Source: Burkholderia cepacia
GTDB lineage: Bacteria > Pseudomonadota > Gammaproteobacteria > Burkholderiales > Burkholderiaceae
Length of the DNA: 64,000 nucleotides
Assembly: GCF_001039005.1 (NCBI RefSeq)
Contig: NZ_LDWR01000029.1
Span: forward strand, 1-64,000
Reading direction: 5' to 3'
Shown: one piece after another, positions 35,025 to 44,232 of the stretch
Layout of the letters: the number at the start of each line of letters is the position of its first letter
How positions within the stretch are numbered: position 1 is the first letter of the stretch
Notes under the pieces: generated by a model
The model's database searches: none
What the model saw: the letters and a program-made list of their open reading frames with translations, nothing else
Told to the model about the DNA's origin: nothing
Translations under genes and position numbers: made by a program

Positions 35025-36251
35025 ATGCTCTCCTTATCCCTACGCAGGACGTCGCCTTTGGGCGCCGCTTGCGCACTACTGCTGGCGTTGTCGGGCTGTC
35101 ACGACGGCAAAGGCGCAGCGTCAGCGTATTCTGTTCCCGAAGTCGGCGTCGCAACCGTCGCGCCGCGCACGGTCCGCCTCGCCGACGAATTCAACGGACG
35201 CGTCGAAGCGGTCGACGCGGTCGATTTGCGGCCGCGCGTAAGCGGCTATCTGCAGCGTGTCGCCTACAAGGAGGGCGACCTCGTTACGCAGGGCACGTTG
35301 CTGTTCGAGATCGATCCGCGCCCGTACCGCATCGCGCTCGATCGCGCGAACGCGCAGCAGCAACGGGCCCGCGCGGCCGCGAGCCTCGCGAACGTGCAGC
35401 TCAAGCGCGTGCAGACGCTGATCGATGCGCATGCAACGTCGCAGGAAGAACTCGACAACGCGCGCGCCACCGCCGAGCAGGCACGCGCGGACCTGCAGGC
35501 GGCCGACGCGGCCGTTGCCGACGCGAAGCTCAATCTCGGCTTCACCGAAGTGCGCGCGCCGATCGCGGGCCGCGTCGGCCGCGCGGTCGCGACCGTCGGC
35601 AACCTCGCCCGCGCGGACGACACGCTGCTGACGACCGTCGTGTCGCAGGATCCCGTCTACGTGTATTTCGACTGCGACGAGCAGAGCTACCTGCGCTACA
35701 ACGCGCGCCGCGCCGATCCGAAGCATCGCGCGATCGGCGCCGATCCGGTGCGCGTGGGCCTCGCGAACGAGACGGGCTTCCCGCATGCGGGCACCGTCGA
35801 CTTCCTCGACAACCGGCTCGACCCGCAAACCGGCACGATCCGCGCGCGGGTGCGGTTGACGAACGCGGATCACACGTTCACGCCGGGCCTGTATGCGCGC
35901 GTGCAGCTCGTCAGCGGCCGCGACCAGGATGCGCTGCTCGTCGACGACAAGGCCGTGCTCACCGACCAGGATCGCAAGTACGTATACGTGATCGGCCCCG
36001 GCGACAAGGCGCTGCGCCGCGACGTGACGACCGGCCGCGAGTTCGAGGGCGAGCGGATCGTCGAGAAGGGGCTGCAGGCGGGCGACCGCGTGGTCGTCGA
36101 CGGCGTGCAGCGGATCTACTATCCGGGCGCGCAGGTGAAGCCGAAGGCGCTGCCCGCACGGGCCGATGCCGGTACCGGCAATGGCAATGGCAATGGTGGC
36201 ACCGGCGGCTCGCAGGCCGTGGCCGATGCCGGCGCGCCGGCCGCGCAATAA
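35025..36251 (+). CDS. RND efflux periplasmic adaptor (membrane fusion protein), lipoprotein
   Basis: 408-aa AcrA/MexA-type adaptor. The lipobox LSGC (C25) anchors it to the inner membrane. Domain order is beta-barrel/lipoyl halves around a coiled-coil hairpin: DLRPRVSGYLQRVAYKEGDLV (lipoyl), helices about residues 105-165, then FTEVRAPIAGRVGRA. The extreme C-terminus is a low-complexity Gly/Asn run (GTGNGNGNGGTGG) encoded by GGCAAT repeats near 36176-36197. It is the first gene behind the SoxR promoter; the pump gene starts 14 bp later. Confidence 0.94.
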   Translation: MLSLSLRRTSPLGAACALLLALSGCHDGKGAASAYSVPEVGVATVAPRTVRLADEFNGRVEAVDAVDLRPRVSGYLQRVAYKEGDLVTQGTLLFEIDPRPYRIALDRANAQQQRARAAASLANVQLKRVQTLIDAHATSQEELDNARATAEQARADLQAADAAVADAKLNLGFTEVRAPIAGRVGRAVATVGNLARADDTLLTTVVSQDPVYVYFDCDEQSYLRYNARRADPKHRAIGADPVRVGLANETGFPHAGTVDFLDNRLDPQTGTIRARVRLTNADHTFTPGLYARVQLVSGRDQDALLVDDKAVLTDQDRKYVYVIGPGDKALRRDVTTGREFEGERIVEKGLQAGDRVVVDGVQRIYYPGAQVKPKALPARADAGTGNGNGNGGTGGSQAVADAGAPAAQ

Positions 36252-36264
36252 CGGGAGACATGCG

Positions 36265-39200
36265 ATGGATTTCTCCCGATTCTTCATCGACCGGCCGATC
36301 TTCGCGATCGTGCTGTCGATCGTCATCTTCGCGATCGGCCTGATCTCGATCCCGATGCTGCCGGCCGGCGAATATCCGGAAGTCGTGCCGCCGAGCGTCG
36401 TCGTGCGGGCGACGTATCCGGGCGCGAACCCGAAGGAAATCGCCGAATCGGTCGCCGAACCGCTGGAAGAGGCGATCAACGGCGTCGAAGGCATCATGTA
36501 CATGAAGTCGGTCGCCGGGTCGGACGGCAGCCTGCAGGTCGTCGTCACGTTCCTGCAGGGTGTCGATCCCGACACGGCAGCGGTGCGCGTGCAGAACCGC
36601 GTGAGCCAGGCGCTGTCGCGCCTGCCCGACGAGGTGCGCCAGTACGGCGTGACCACGCAGAAGCAGTCGCCGACGCCGCTGATGTACGTGAGCCTTTATT
36701 CGCCGGACAACAGCCGCGATTCGCTGTACCTGCGCAATTACCTGACGCTGCACGTGAAGGACGAGCTGTCGCGGCTCACCGGCATCGGCGACGTTGGTGT
36801 GTACGGCTCCGGTGATTATGCGATGCGGCTGTGGCTCGACCCGAACCGGCTTGCGTCGCGCGGGCTGACCGCGAGCGATGTGATTGCCGCGGTGCGCGAG
36901 CAGAACGTGCAGGTGTCGGCTGGCCAGCTCGGCGCGGAGCCGTCGCCGAAGGCCAACGACTTCCTCGTGTCGATCAACGTGCGCGGCCGGCTGCGCACAG
37001 TGCAGGAGTTCAGCGACATCGTGCTGCGCAACGGCGACGACGGCCAGGTCGTGAAGCTGTCCGACGTCGCGCGCATCGAGCTCGGCGCGGGCGACTACAC
37101 GCTGCGCTCGTATTTCAACGACAAGCATTCGGCCGTGGTCGGCATCTTCCTGTCGCCGGGTGCGAACGCGCTCGATGTCGCGAAGGCCGTGTATGCGAAG
37201 CTCGACGAACTGTCGAAGCGCTTCCCGCCCGGCGTCGCGTACCGCCCTGTGTGGGACCCGACGGTGTTCGTGCGCGAATCGATCCGCGCGGTGCAGCACA
37301 CGCTGATCGAGGCCGTCGTGCTGGTCGTGCTCGTCGTGATCCTGTTCCTGCAGACCTGGCGCGCGTCGATCATTCCGCTCGTCGCGGTACCCGTATCGGT
37401 GGTCGGCACGTTCGCGTTTCTCCATCTGCTCGGCTATTCGATCAACACGCTGACGCTGTTCGGGCTCGTGCTCGCGATCGGGATCGTCGTCGACGATGCG
37501 ATCGTCGTCGTCGAGAACGTCGAGCGCAACATCGCACAGGGGCTGAGCCCGCGCGATGCCGCGCATCAGGCGATGCGCGAGGTGTCGGGGCCGATCGTCG
37601 CGATCGCGCTCGTGCTGTGCGCGGTGTTCGTGCCGATGGCGTTCATGTCGGGCGTTACCGGCCAGTTCTACCGGCAGTTCGCGGTGACGATCGCGATTTC
37701 GACGGTGATCTCCGCGATCAACTCGCTGACGCTGTCGCCCGCGCTCGCCGCGAAGCTGCTGCGTCCGCACGGCGCGCCGAAGGATGCGCTCACGCGTGCG
37801 CTCGATCGTGCGTTCGGCTGGCTGTTCCATCCGTTCAACCGCTTCTTCGAGCGCAGCTCCGGCCGCTATCACGGCGTCGTCGCGCGCACGCTGAAGCGGC
37901 GCGGCGCGGTGTTCGCGGTCTATGCGGCGCTGCTCGCGGCCACCGCGCTGCTGTTCAACGCGGTGCCGGGCGGCTTCATCCCCGTGCAGGACAAGCTGTA
38001 CCTGTTCGCGGGCGCGAAGCTGCCGGAAGGCGCGTCGCTCGCGCGCACCAGCGCGGTGACCGAGCAGATGACGAAGATCGCGCTCGGCACCGAGGGTGTC
38101 GAGATGGTGCCGGCGTTTGCCGGGCTGAATGCGCTGCAGGGCGTGAACACGCCGAACATCACGAACTCGTACGTGATCCTGAAGCCGTTCGACCAGCGCC
38201 ACCGCAGCGCCGCGCAGATCAACGCGGACCTGAACGCGCGCCTCGCGGCCATCGGCGGCGGCATTACCTATGCACTGATGCCGCCGCCGATCCAGGGCCT
38301 CGGCAACGGTTCGGGCTACTCGCTGTACCTGGAGGATCGCGGCGGGCTCGGCTACGGCGAATTGCAGAATGCGCTCACCGCGTTCCAGGCGGCGGTCGCG
38401 AAGACGCCGGGGATGAGTTACCCCGTCAGCTCGTACCAGGCGAACATCCCGCAGCTCGAGGTGAAGGTCGACCGGCTGAAGGCGAAGGCGCAGGGCGTCG
38501 CGCTGACCGACCTGTTCAACACGCTGCAGGTCTACCTCGGCTCGATGTACGTGAACGACTTCAACGTGTTCGGCCGCGTGTACCGCGTGATGGCGCAGGC
38601 CGATGCCGGTCACCGGCAGACGGCCGCCGACATCGCGAACCTGCGCACGCGCAACGCGAAGGGCGAGATGGTGCCGATCGGCTCGATGGTGACGGTGGGG
38701 CCCGCGTACGGGCCGGATCCGGTCGTCCGCTACAACGGTTATCCGGCTGCCGACCTGATCGGCGACGCCGATCCGAAGGTGATGTCGTCGTCGCAGGCGA
38801 TCGCGAAGCTCCAGCAGATCGCGAAGGAGGTGCTGCCGCCCGGCATCACGCTCGAATGGACCGACCTCAGCTACCAGCAGGTCACGCAGAGCAACGCGGC
38901 GATCGTCGTGTTCCCGCTCGCGGTGATGCTCGTGTTCCTCGTGCTCGCATCGCTGTACGAGAGCTGGACGCTGCCGCTCGCGGTGATCCTGATCGTGCCC
39001 GTGTGCATGTGTGCGGCGCTGTTCGGCGTGTGGCTGTCGGGCGGCGACAACAACGTGTTCGTGCAGGTCGGTCTCGTCGTGCTGATGGGGCTCGCGTGCA
39101 AGAACGCGATCCTGATCGTCGAGTTCGCGCGCGAGCTCGAAATCCAGGGCAAGGGCGTGGTCGACGCGGCGCTCGAGGCCTGCAAGCTGCGGCTGCGTCC

Positions 39201-39438
39201 GATCGTGATGACGTCGGTCGCGTTCATCGCCGGTTCGGTGCCGCTGCTGATCGGCAGCGGCGCGGGCAGCGAGGTGCGCGCGGCCACCGGCGTGACCGTG
39301 TTTGCGGGGATGCTGGGCGTCACGCTGTTCGGGCTGTTCCTGACACCCGTGTTCTATGTGGCGATCCGCAAGCTCGCGGGCGGCACACCAGCCGTCTGGA
39401 GCGAACAGCACGGCACCCTTGAAGGAGAAAACCGATGA
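36265..39438 (+). CDS. RND multidrug efflux pump, inner-membrane transporter
   Basis: 1057-aa HAE1-type proton/drug antiporter. It starts with the standard MDFSRFFIDRPIFAIVLSIVI; upstream in-frame codons lie within the adaptor gene. Features: the large periplasmic loops, the TM4 proton-relay motif GIVVDDAIVVVENVERN, and the second half with VVLMGLACKNAILIVEFARELE (TM10 region Lys). Twelve membrane segments are expected. Substrates are probably redox-active or amphiphilic toxins, given the SoxR promoter (inference). It overlaps the outer-membrane gene by ATGA. Confidence 0.95.
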   Translation: MDFSRFFIDRPIFAIVLSIVIFAIGLISIPMLPAGEYPEVVPPSVVVRATYPGANPKEIAESVAEPLEEAINGVEGIMYMKSVAGSDGSLQVVVTFLQGVDPDTAAVRVQNRVSQALSRLPDEVRQYGVTTQKQSPTPLMYVSLYSPDNSRDSLYLRNYLTLHVKDELSRLTGIGDVGVYGSGDYAMRLWLDPNRLASRGLTASDVIAAVREQNVQVSAGQLGAEPSPKANDFLVSINVRGRLRTVQEFSDIVLRNGDDGQVVKLSDVARIELGAGDYTLRSYFNDKHSAVVGIFLSPGANALDVAKAVYAKLDELSKRFPPGVAYRPVWDPTVFVRESIRAVQHTLIEAVVLVVLVVILFLQTWRASIIPLVAVPVSVVGTFAFLHLLGYSINTLTLFGLVLAIGIVVDDAIVVVENVERNIAQGLSPRDAAHQAMREVSGPIVAIALVLCAVFVPMAFMSGVTGQFYRQFAVTIAISTVISAINSLTLSPALAAKLLRPHGAPKDALTRALDRAFGWLFHPFNRFFERSSGRYHGVVARTLKRRGAVFAVYAALLAATALLFNAVPGGFIPVQDKLYLFAGAKLPEGASLARTSAVTEQMTKIALGTEGVEMVPAFAGLNALQGVNTPNITNSYVILKPFDQRHRSAAQINADLNARLAAIGGGITYALMPPPIQGLGNGSGYSLYLEDRGGLGYGELQNALTAFQAAVAKTPGMSYPVSSYQANIPQLEVKVDRLKAKAQGVALTDLFNTLQVYLGSMYVNDFNVFGRVYRVMAQADAGHRQTAADIANLRTRNAKGEMVPIGSMVTVGPAYGPDPVVRYNGYPAADLIGDADPKVMSSSQAIAKLQQIAKEVLPPGITLEWTDLSYQQVTQSNAAIVVFPLAVMLVFLVLASLYESWTLPLAVILIVPVCMCAALFGVWLSGGDNNVFVQVGLVVLMGLACKNAILIVEFARELEIQGKGVVDAALEACKLRLRPIVMTSVAFIAGSVPLLIGSGAGSEVRAATGVTVFAGMLGVTLFGLFLTPVFYVAIRKLAGGTPAVWSEQHGTLEGENR

Positions 39439-40946
39439 GCGCCGCTTTCCGTCTTTCCGCGCTCGCGATGTCGGTGACGCTCGCCGCGTGCGCGGTCGGC
39501 CCCGATTTCAAGCGGCCCGACACGGCCACGGTCGCGCGGTTCGCACGCGACGCGCATCCGGCCACACAGCGCGATGCGTCGCCGTCCGAAACGCCGCCCG
39601 ACGCGTCGGCCGATGCCGATGCCGCGTTCTGGCGCGGCTTCGGCGATCCGGCGCTGACGCAGTTGATCGATGCGGCGCTCGCGGCGAACCAGGACCTGCA
39701 GGTTGCCGTGTCGCGCTATGACGCGTCGAATGCCCTGCTGTCGCAGGCGACCTTCGACCGTTATCCGACGATTACCGCGAGCGGCCAGATCGGTCATCAG
39801 CTGATGAGCAAGGACCAGGCGTTCGGCGCGCCGCGCAGCCAGCGCGATACGCCGACGTCCAGCATCGGGATCAATGCCGCGTGGGAGCTCGACCTGTTCG
39901 GCCGCGTGCGCCGCTCGATCGAGTCGCAGCGTGCGGAAACGGCTGCCAGCGCGGCGGACGTGCGTGCGGTGCGGGTCGCGATCGCCGGCGAGGTCGCGAG
40001 CACGTACGTCGACCTGCGCGGCTCGCAGGAGCGGTTGCGGATCGCGCGCGAGAACGCCGACAACCAGAAGCAGACGCTCGCGCTGATCAATGCGCGTGTC
40101 GGCGCGGGGCGCGGCTCCGAGCTCGATGCGGCGCGCGCGCGGGCGCAGTACGAATCGACGACGTCGCGGATTGCGGTGAACGAAGCCGCGATCGGCGTCG
40201 ACGAGCACCGCCTCGCGGTGCTGACCGGGCAGACGCCGGATGCGCTGATCGGCCGGTTCGACATGCCGAATGCCGCCGCGACGGCGGGCACGCCCGTGCC
40301 GCTGCCGGCGCTGGCCGCCGACATCGATCCCGGCACGCCGGGCGACCTGCTGCGCCGGCGCCCGGATGTCGCGGCCGCCGAAGCACGGCTGCACGCGGCG
40401 ACCGCGCGCATCGGCGTTGCGACGGCGGACCTGTTTCCGCGCTTCACGCTGTCGGGGCTGCTCGGCAGCGCGACGAGCAGCTACGGGTTCTTCCGCGCGG
40501 GCAGTGACACGAACCTGATCGCGCTCGGCATCGACTGGTCGTTCCTCGACGTCGGCCGGGTGCGCGCACGGATCGCCGCGAGCGACGCGGAAGCGGCCGG
40601 CCAGCTCGCGCAGTACCGGCAGACCGTGCTCGGCGCGCTGGAGGAGACCGAGAACGCGCTGCTGCGCGTCGCGCGCACGCGTGACGAGACAACGCACCTC
40701 GTGCGTGCGGCGGACGACAGCGCGCGGGCCGCGCAGCTCGCGCAGACCCGTTTCTCGGCTGGCGCGATCGACTACTACGAAGTGCTCGATGCGCAACGGA
40801 CGCTGCTGCAGGCGCAGGATGCGGCCGCCGACGCCCGGATGCGCAGCGCGGCGTCGACGGTCGCGCTGTACAAGGCACTCGCGGGCGGCTGGCCGTCGGG
40901 AACGGGGCAGGGGGCGCAAGGCGCGCTCGCGCAGTCGGGGCAGTAG
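39435..40946 (+). CDS. RND outer-membrane factor, NodT-family lipoprotein
   Basis: 503-aa TolC/OprM-like trimeric channel subunit. The lipobox LAAC places lipid on C19 (MSAAFRLSALAMSVTLAAC). The two OEP repeats are visible; family motifs are WELDLFGRVRRSIE, the DLRGSQERL region and GDLLRRRPDVAAAEARL in the second half. It is translationally coupled to the pump (ATGA at 39435-39438), completing a tripartite system. Confidence 0.94.
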   Translation: MSAAFRLSALAMSVTLAACAVGPDFKRPDTATVARFARDAHPATQRDASPSETPPDASADADAAFWRGFGDPALTQLIDAALAANQDLQVAVSRYDASNALLSQATFDRYPTITASGQIGHQLMSKDQAFGAPRSQRDTPTSSIGINAAWELDLFGRVRRSIESQRAETAASAADVRAVRVAIAGEVASTYVDLRGSQERLRIARENADNQKQTLALINARVGAGRGSELDAARARAQYESTTSRIAVNEAAIGVDEHRLAVLTGQTPDALIGRFDMPNAAATAGTPVPLPALAADIDPGTPGDLLRRRPDVAAAEARLHAATARIGVATADLFPRFTLSGLLGSATSSYGFFRAGSDTNLIALGIDWSFLDVGRVRARIAASDAEAAGQLAQYRQTVLGALEETENALLRVARTRDETTHLVRAADDSARAAQLAQTRFSAGAIDYYEVLDAQRTLLQAQDAAADARMRSAASTVALYKALAGGWPSGTGQGAQGALAQSGQ

Positions 40947-41064
40947 TGCGGGCAGGGCGGCGCGAAATCGCGCCGTCGTCGACGAACACGCGGATCTGCC
41001 CGCCGACGGGTGTGCATGCCCCTGCAATGGCAACGACGGGGAGGGAAATCGTATCGAGGTAAAA

Positions 41065-41086
41065 TTTAATTGCAACTGCAATTAAA
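41065..41086. promoter_or_regulatory. MarR operator upstream of its own gene
   Basis: Perfect 10-bp arms TTTAATTGCA and TGCAATTAAA flank AC, 18 bp before the marR start. The core TTGCAACTGCAA (41070-41081) is the exact reverse complement of a site upstream of the glutathione-transferase gene (41712-41723). Confidence 0.75.
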
Positions 41087-41104
41087 TGAAAGGAACGACC
41101 TGAC

Positions 41105-41560
41105 ATGAGCGCACCCGAACCCGATCTGTGGTTCTCGTTCGTCCGCGCGCACCGGACGATGATTCGCGAGATCGAGCGGCGCCTCGCGGATGCCGGCCTG
41201 CCCGCGTATGCGTGGTACGACGCGTTGTGGGGTCTCGAAAGCGGGCCCGACGGCACGCGCCGCATGCACGAACTGGCCGACGTGCTCGCGATCGAGCGCT
41301 ACAACCTCACGCGGCTCGTCGACCGGCTCGAGCAGGAGGGGCTCGTCACGCGTGCCCGTTCGGCCGACGACGGCCGCGCCGCTTATGCGAGCATTACCGA
41401 CAAGGGGCGGGCACTGCGCAAGAAGATGTGGAAGGTGTACCAGTCGACGGTTGCGGAACTCTTTCTCGGTCAGTTCTCCGGCAAGGATCGGGCGGCGTTG
41501 ACCGCTGCGCTCGATCGGGTGACCGCCGCGGCGCGCGAAGCGGCGGCCGACGCCAGGTAG
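41105..41560 (+). CDS. MarR-family transcriptional regulator
   Basis: 151-aa winged-helix dimer. The HTH and wing read MHELADVLAIERYNLTRLVDRLEQEGLVTRARSADDGRAAYASITDKG (about residues 57-105). The DxRxxY-type wing is intact. A 22-bp inverted repeat abuts the start, and the same core recurs twice before the glutathione-transferase gene downstream, so it probably represses both. The effector is unknown; phenolics or electrophiles are usual. Confidence 0.92.
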   Translation: MSAPEPDLWFSFVRAHRTMIREIERRLADAGLPAYAWYDALWGLESGPDGTRRMHELADVLAIERYNLTRLVDRLEQEGLVTRARSADDGRAAYASITDKGRALRKKMWKVYQSTVAELFLGQFSGKDRAALTAALDRVTAAAREAAADAR

Positions 41561-41696
41561 CGGCGTCCGGCACGCGCGTCGGACGCGCGCCTGCCGATGC
41601 ATCGCCTGCGCGGCCCGGCCCGCCCGGATCGCGCAATCTGCATATCCCTCCTTCGAGTATTGGCATGTTGCCGAAGCCGCCGGTCCCGGCATAGGA

Positions 41697-41723
41697 TTGC
41701 AATTGCAACGATTGCAGTTGCAA
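41697..41723. promoter_or_regulatory. Two tandem MarR-type sites upstream of gst
   Basis: TTGCAATTGCAA (41697-41708, perfect palindrome) and TTGCAGTTGCAA (41712-41723) are spaced 15 bp apart, 26 bp before the gst start. The second is the reverse complement of the marR operator core. Confidence 0.7.
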
Positions 41724-41749
41724 CGCTAACCGAATGACAAGGACCCGAC

Positions 41750-42397
41750 ATGACCTCGACGCACTCCCTTACGTTCTATACGGCCGACACGCCGAACGGA
41801 CACAAGATCGCGATCTACCTGGAAGAGGCCGGACTCGCGCACGACCGCGTGCACGTGAACCTGTCCGCCGGCGAGCAGCGGAGCCCGGCGTTCCTCGCGA
41901 TCAACCCGAACGGCAAGATTCCGGCCATCGTCGATCACGACACCGGGCTGGCCGTGTTCGAATCCGGCGCGATTCTCAGCTATCTCGCCGCGAAGACGGG
42001 TTGTCTGCAACCCGAGACGCTGGCCGAGCGCACGGCGGTCCAGCAATGGCTGCATTTCCAGATCGGCGGCATCGGGCCGATGCTCGGCCAGCTCTGGTGG
42101 TTCCTGCGTGCATCGAAGACGGTCAATGCGGAGGCGATCGATCGTTACCGGAACGAGGCGCGGCGCCTCTATGGGGTCGTGAACGGCCGCTTGTCGGCAT
42201 CGGCGTATCTCGCGTCGTCGCGGTATTCGATTGCCGACATCGCCGCGTTTCCGTGGCTGCGCACGGCGTCCGAACTCGATCTCGATCTCGCCGCATACCC
42301 GCACGTCGAGCGTTGGCTCGCCGATCTCGAGGCCCGGCCGGCGGTTCAGCGGGGCCTGGCCGCATGCCGCGCGCCGGCGGCCGAGCAGGTGCACTGA
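41750..42397 (+). CDS. Glutathione S-transferase family protein
   Basis: 215-aa enzyme. The N-terminal thioredoxin-fold domain begins LTFYTADTPNGHKIAIYLEEAGL and includes the cis-Pro and glutathione-binding motifs (NPNGKIPAIVDHD, then VFESGAILSYLAAKTG). The C-terminal helical domain spans about 90-210. The TPNGHK motif resembles the YfcG/Nu-class group with disulfide-bond reductase activity. It is likely controlled by the upstream MarR protein through the twin sites at 41697-41723. Confidence 0.9.
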   Translation: MTSTHSLTFYTADTPNGHKIAIYLEEAGLAHDRVHVNLSAGEQRSPAFLAINPNGKIPAIVDHDTGLAVFESGAILSYLAAKTGCLQPETLAERTAVQQWLHFQIGGIGPMLGQLWWFLRASKTVNAEAIDRYRNEARRLYGVVNGRLSASAYLASSRYSIADIAAFPWLRTASELDLDLAAYPHVERWLADLEARPAVQRGLAACRAPAAEQVH

Positions 42398-42599
42398 CAT
42401 TGCATCGCCCGCGCCGCACGGGCGGCGCGGCAACCGGCCGGTTGCTCGCCCGGAAACATTGTTCTCCTTCGTCGTAAACGTCTCGAATGCGTGATATTTG
42501 CGCCCCTCGATCCGGTTTAGAGTGGCCGCGAATCGATGACGATGTGTCGCATGGCCGCAGCCTCGGGCCGTGCAGACGCACCAGAGGAGTGGGAGACAA

Positions 42600-44117
42600 A
42601 TGGGTGAAGGCAGGATTACGCAGGTCGAGTCGTTCGGTTTCGAGCGCATTCCCGATGCATCGCGCTATGCGCGGCCGATCGATCTGTTCAGGTTGCTGTT
42701 CGGCGGTTGCAATACGTTTTCCACATCGGTGCTCGGCAGCTTTCCCGTGCTGGTCGGGCTGTCGTTCAAGGCGGGCGTCGCCGCGATCGTGCTCGGCGTG
42801 CTCGCCGGCACCTGCATTCTCGCGCCGATGAGCCTGTTCGGCCCGCGCAACGGCACGAGCGACCCGGTGTCGTCCGGTGCGCATTTCGGCATCCACGGCC
42901 GGATCGTCGGGTCGTTCCTCGCGCTGCTCACGTCGATCGCGTTCTTCTCGCTCGCGGTGTGGAGCTCGGGCGACGCGCTCGTCGGCGGCGCGCACAACAT
43001 GATCGGCGTGCCCGTCAACGGCTTCACGCTCGGCGCGGCCTACCTGGTGTTCGCGGTGCTCGTGCTGATCGTCTGCATCTACGGCTTTCGCTTCATGCTG
43101 TGGGTCAACAAGATCGCCGTGTGGGCCGCGAGCATCCTGTTCGTCGCCGGGCTGTTCGCGTTCGCCGGCCTGTTCGACATGAATTACGCCGGCACGCTGC
43201 AACTCGGCAGCGCGGGCTTCTGGGCCGCATTCGTCGGCGCGGTGCTGGTCGCGCTGAGCAACCCGGTGTCGTTCGCGTCGACGCTCGGCGACTGGGCGCG
43301 CTACATCCCGCAGCACACGCCGAAGCATCGCGTGATGGGCGCCGTGTTCGCCGCGCAGATCGCGACCTTCGTGCCGTTCTTCTTCGGCCTCGCGACTGCC
43401 ACGATCATCGCGGCGAAGGCGCCCGCATTCATCGCGTCGAACGACTACGTCGGCGGGCTGCTCGCGGTCTCGCCGCGCTGGTTCCTGCTGCCGATGTGCC
43501 TGATCGCGATCATCGGCGGGATGTCGACCGGCACGACCGCGCTGTACGGCACCGGCCTCGACGTATCGAGCATGTTCCCGCGCTTCCTGAACCGCGTGCG
43601 CGCGACGTTGCTGATCGGCACGATCGCGATTGCATTCATCTTCGTCGGCCGCTTCTGGTTCAACCTCGTCGAAAGCGTCGCGACGTTCTCGACGCTGATC
43701 GATACGTTCAGCTGCCCGTGGATGGCGATCATGGTGATCGGCTACGTGACGCGCCGCGGCTACTATCTCGGCGACGACCTGCAGGTGTTCAACCGCGGGC
43801 TGCGCGGCGGCCATTACTGGTTCACGCACGGCTGGAACGTGCGTGCGATGGGTGCATGGCTGCCGGCCGCGTTCGTCGGGCTGTCGTTCGTGAACCTGCC
43901 GGGCCAGTTCGTCGGTCCGCTCGGTTATCTCGCGGGCGGGCTCGACCTGAGCGTGCCGGTGTCGCTGGCGGTCGGCGGGATACTGTATTTCGTGCTGCTG
44001 ACGCTGTATCCGGAACCGGACGGCGTGTACGGCCCGCACGGGCGCCGCTTCGTGCGCGGTGGCAAGCAGGCGGCGCGCGGCGTCGGCGCATCGTCGATCC
44101 AGCCGAAGGGCTATTGA
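42600..44117 (+). CDS. NCS1-family purine/cytosine permease
   Basis: 505-aa inner-membrane symporter of the nucleobase:cation symporter-1 group, about 12 segments. Landmarks: SFGFERIPDASRYARPIDLFRLLFGGCNTFSTSVLG at the N-terminus, FGPRNGTSDPVSSGAHFGIHG, NPVSFASTLGDWARYIP and STGTTALYGTGLD. The ATG at 42600 follows GGGAG, so earlier in-frame codons are not used. Cargo is probably a nucleobase or a related heterocycle; no degradative gene adjoins it to narrow this down. Confidence 0.9.
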   Translation: MGEGRITQVESFGFERIPDASRYARPIDLFRLLFGGCNTFSTSVLGSFPVLVGLSFKAGVAAIVLGVLAGTCILAPMSLFGPRNGTSDPVSSGAHFGIHGRIVGSFLALLTSIAFFSLAVWSSGDALVGGAHNMIGVPVNGFTLGAAYLVFAVLVLIVCIYGFRFMLWVNKIAVWAASILFVAGLFAFAGLFDMNYAGTLQLGSAGFWAAFVGAVLVALSNPVSFASTLGDWARYIPQHTPKHRVMGAVFAAQIATFVPFFFGLATATIIAAKAPAFIASNDYVGGLLAVSPRWFLLPMCLIAIIGGMSTGTTALYGTGLDVSSMFPRFLNRVRATLLIGTIAIAFIFVGRFWFNLVESVATFSTLIDTFSCPWMAIMVIGYVTRRGYYLGDDLQVFNRGLRGGHYWFTHGWNVRAMGAWLPAAFVGLSFVNLPGQFVGPLGYLAGGLDLSVPVSLAVGGILYFVLLTLYPEPDGVYGPHGRRFVRGGKQAARGVGASSIQPKGY

Positions 44118-44232
44118 GCGACGCGCGGCGCCTGGCCTCGGAACGACAACGCCGCCGGTGGCTAGGCCCGCACGGCGGCGTTGTCGTTTCCGTTTCCGGC
44201 AGAGCGACGGCCTGCCGGCGTGTCGAGCCGGA

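Noticed and set aside
35959..39411. Very long minus-strand open frame (about 1150 codons) opposite the RND pump
   Set aside because: Composition is Arg/His-rich with no domain; it is the usual antisense shadow of high-G+C codon bias. The plus strand encodes a clear RND transporter.
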